DNA of 6,369 nucleotides from Acidimicrobiia bacterium. Lineage in GTDB: Bacteria; Actinomycetota; Acidimicrobiia; IMCC26256; JAENVU01. The translations under genes were made by a program, and so were the position numbers. Of this stretch, positions 5,374-6,369 are shown piece after piece (the first letter of the stretch is position 1; each line of letters opens with the position of its first letter). Under the pieces are notes generated by a model. It was not told where the DNA came from, made no database searches, and saw only the letters and a list, made by a program, of their open reading frames with translations. The stretch is from the NCBI GenBank assembly GCA_025357995.1, contig JANYLF010000204.1, positions 1 through 6,369 on the forward strand, given 5' to 3'.

Positions 5374-6179
5374 TGCCCGATCTCGATCTGGTCCAGGAAG
5401 AGTTGCGTGAACTCGCGACGCCGGTGGTGGAGGCGGCCGGGAATCCCGCGGAAGCGTTCGGGGTCTACGTGTTCACAGCCGATCAACCCGAGTCCGAGCT
5501 GGCGCGCTACGTCGAGCGCACCGTGTTCGACGAGACGTTCGGGAATCCGCGTGAGCTGCTCGACGCCGAGTACCTGCCCTACGAGGAATCCACGGTGTTC
5601 TACACCGTGATCGATCATCGCCGCCGCCTGCCCGCGGGCATGATGCGCATCATTCTGCCGTCGGCGCGTGGGCTCAAGACGTTGCAGGTGATCGAAGACG
5701 CGTGGGGAGTCGATATCGCCGCGGTGCTCGAGCGCACCGGGCTCGACTGGGATGAGAATCTCGCTTGGGACGTGACCACGCTGGCGGTCGCCGGTGAGTA
5801 TCGAGGTAAGTCCACGGATGGACTCATCAGTCTCGGGCTCTACCAAACGCTGGTGCGCTCTGCGCTCGCGGGGGGTGCGCGGTGGCACATCACCATTCTC
5901 GACATGAAACCGCTGGAGCTCATCCAGACCTTCACTCACGGCGCGTTCTTCGGCTTCCACGGATTGGAGCCGCGCACCTATCTCGATTCGCCGCTCAGCA
6001 TCCCGATGTACGTGGACTACGAGGAGTGGGTCCCGCGCATCCTGGAGGCCGACCCGGCCACGCATGATCTGTTGATACGCGGGATTGGTATCGAGCCGGC
6101 CATGCGTCCACCGTCGTGGGCGCCGTTACTGCGCGCGCTCGGCAAGGAACCGGCGCCGCCCTCGATTGTCACGCGCTGA
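5373..6179 (+). CDS. GNAT-fold N-acyltransferase, distantly LuxI/FeeM-like
   Basis: A 268-residue soluble protein with a GNAT-like layout as seen in autoinducer synthases (LuxI) and N-acyl amino acid synthases (FeeM). The N-terminal part contains ELARYVERTVFDETFGN (42-58), like the region that closes over the acyl donor in those enzymes. Next come a central strand PAGMMRIILPSARGLKTL (87-104), then WDVTTLAVAGEYRGKSTDG (132-150), whose YRGKSTDG resembles the donor phosphate-binding loop. A helix (151-166) and the strand RWHITILD (170-177) follow. The acyl donor (acyl-CoA or acyl-ACP) and the acceptor are unknown. Start ATG 5373 is chosen for the AAGGAG site 5 nt upstream and its 1-base overlap with the SpeD-like stop. 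This coupling suggests the two proteins work in one pathway, perhaps acylating the amine the first one makes. The last 11 bases overlap the converging EAL gene. Confidence 0.7.
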   Translation: MPDLDLVQEELRELATPVVEAAGNPAEAFGVYVFTADQPESELARYVERTVFDETFGNPRELLDAEYLPYEESTVFYTVIDHRRRLPAGMMRIILPSARGLKTLQVIEDAWGVDIAAVLERTGLDWDENLAWDVTTLAVAGEYRGKSTDGLISLGLYQTLVRSALAGGARWHITILDMKPLELIQTFTHGAFFGFHGLEPRTYLDSPLSIPMYVDYEEWVPRILEADPATHDLLIRGIGIEPAMRPPSWAPLLRALGKEPAPPSIVTR

Positions 6180-6369
6180 ACGCGTCTCGCACTGCAGTCA
6201 AGCGGCTGGGAGCCGCCGCGTTGAGACGAGCGACGATTTCGGGAATCATCGCCGCCGCCGCCGGCCGGGAGAAGAGATAGCCCTGGGCTTCGTCGCAACC
6301 AAGGTCGCGCAGTCGTTGGTGCTGGGCCGCAGTCTCGACTCCTTCGGCGATCGTCTCGACCGAGAGCGC
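6169..6369 (-). CDS. C-terminal end of an EAL-domain protein (c-di-GMP phosphodiesterase type), partial
   Basis: The minus strand from the right edge is open for 66 codons to a TGA at 6169-6171. It reads as the end of an EAL domain: LSVETIAEGVET (2-13), then QRLRDLGCDEAQGYLFSRP (18-36) and a short tail. The EGVE glutamates and the LGCD-AQGYLFSRP signature are typical of c-di-GMP phosphodiesterases, which linearise cyclic di-GMP. The EAL, DDFG and lysine motifs, and any GGDEF, PAS or membrane segments, lie outside the window, so activity cannot be judged. The gene converges on the acyltransferase gene and overlaps its last 11 bases (6169-6179), leaving no room for a terminator between them. 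Confidence 0.88.
   Translation of the reverse strand, partial: ALSVETIAEGVETAAQHQRLRDLGCDEAQGYLFSRPAAAAMIPEIVARLNAAAPSRLTAVRDAFSA

Noticed and set aside
6017..6298. 93-codon minus-strand open frame near the right end
   Set aside because: It is in a different frame from the clear EAL C-terminal sequence and runs antisense into the acyltransferase gene.

Overview
The window is GC-rich, coding-dense bacterial chromosome. It most resembles a high-GC actinobacterium, possibly a little-studied lineage such as Acidimicrobiia. That placement is an inference. It rests on base composition, frequent GTG starts, a UvrD helicase with a C-terminal HRDC domain (an arrangement known from actinobacterial UvrD2), a PH/SHOCT membrane protein, and start codons placed as if transcripts were leaderless. 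No rRNA, tRNA, CRISPR array, transposase or clear intrinsic terminator was seen.

Left part (1-3423, minus strand): a UvrD2-like superfamily 1 helicase is followed 34 bp downstream by a group II PLP-dependent decarboxylase, probably co-transcribed. The decarboxylase loses its natural C-terminus because bases 1-76 are an exact reverse complement of bases 137-212. This fold-back sits at the very edge of the window and is more likely an assembly or amplification chimera than biology.

Centre (3424-4851): a 66-bp divergent region separates the helicase from a plus-strand pair. The pair is a two-helix membrane protein with a bacterial PH (DUF304-type) domain and a SHOCT tail, followed 6 bp later by a BtuF/TroA-like binding protein without a signal peptide. 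The divergent region is symmetric: both start codons, both TANNNT -10 elements and an 8-bp palindrome share one centre, and both genes look leaderless.

Right part (4852-6369): a 111-bp gap leads into the most interesting locus. A small SpeD-like (AdoMet decarboxylase family) pyruvoyl enzyme is translationally coupled, through a TGATG overlap, to a GNAT/LuxI/FeeM-like N-acyltransferase. The SpeD-like protein keeps the candidate pyruvoyl serine and catalytic cysteine but lacks the canonical ESH...H motif. Together the two could form an amine-making plus amine-acylating pathway whose product is unknown. The acyltransferase gene overlaps by 11 bp, tail to tail, with the C-terminal end of a minus-strand EAL-domain (c-di-GMP phosphodiesterase) gene that runs off the right edge.
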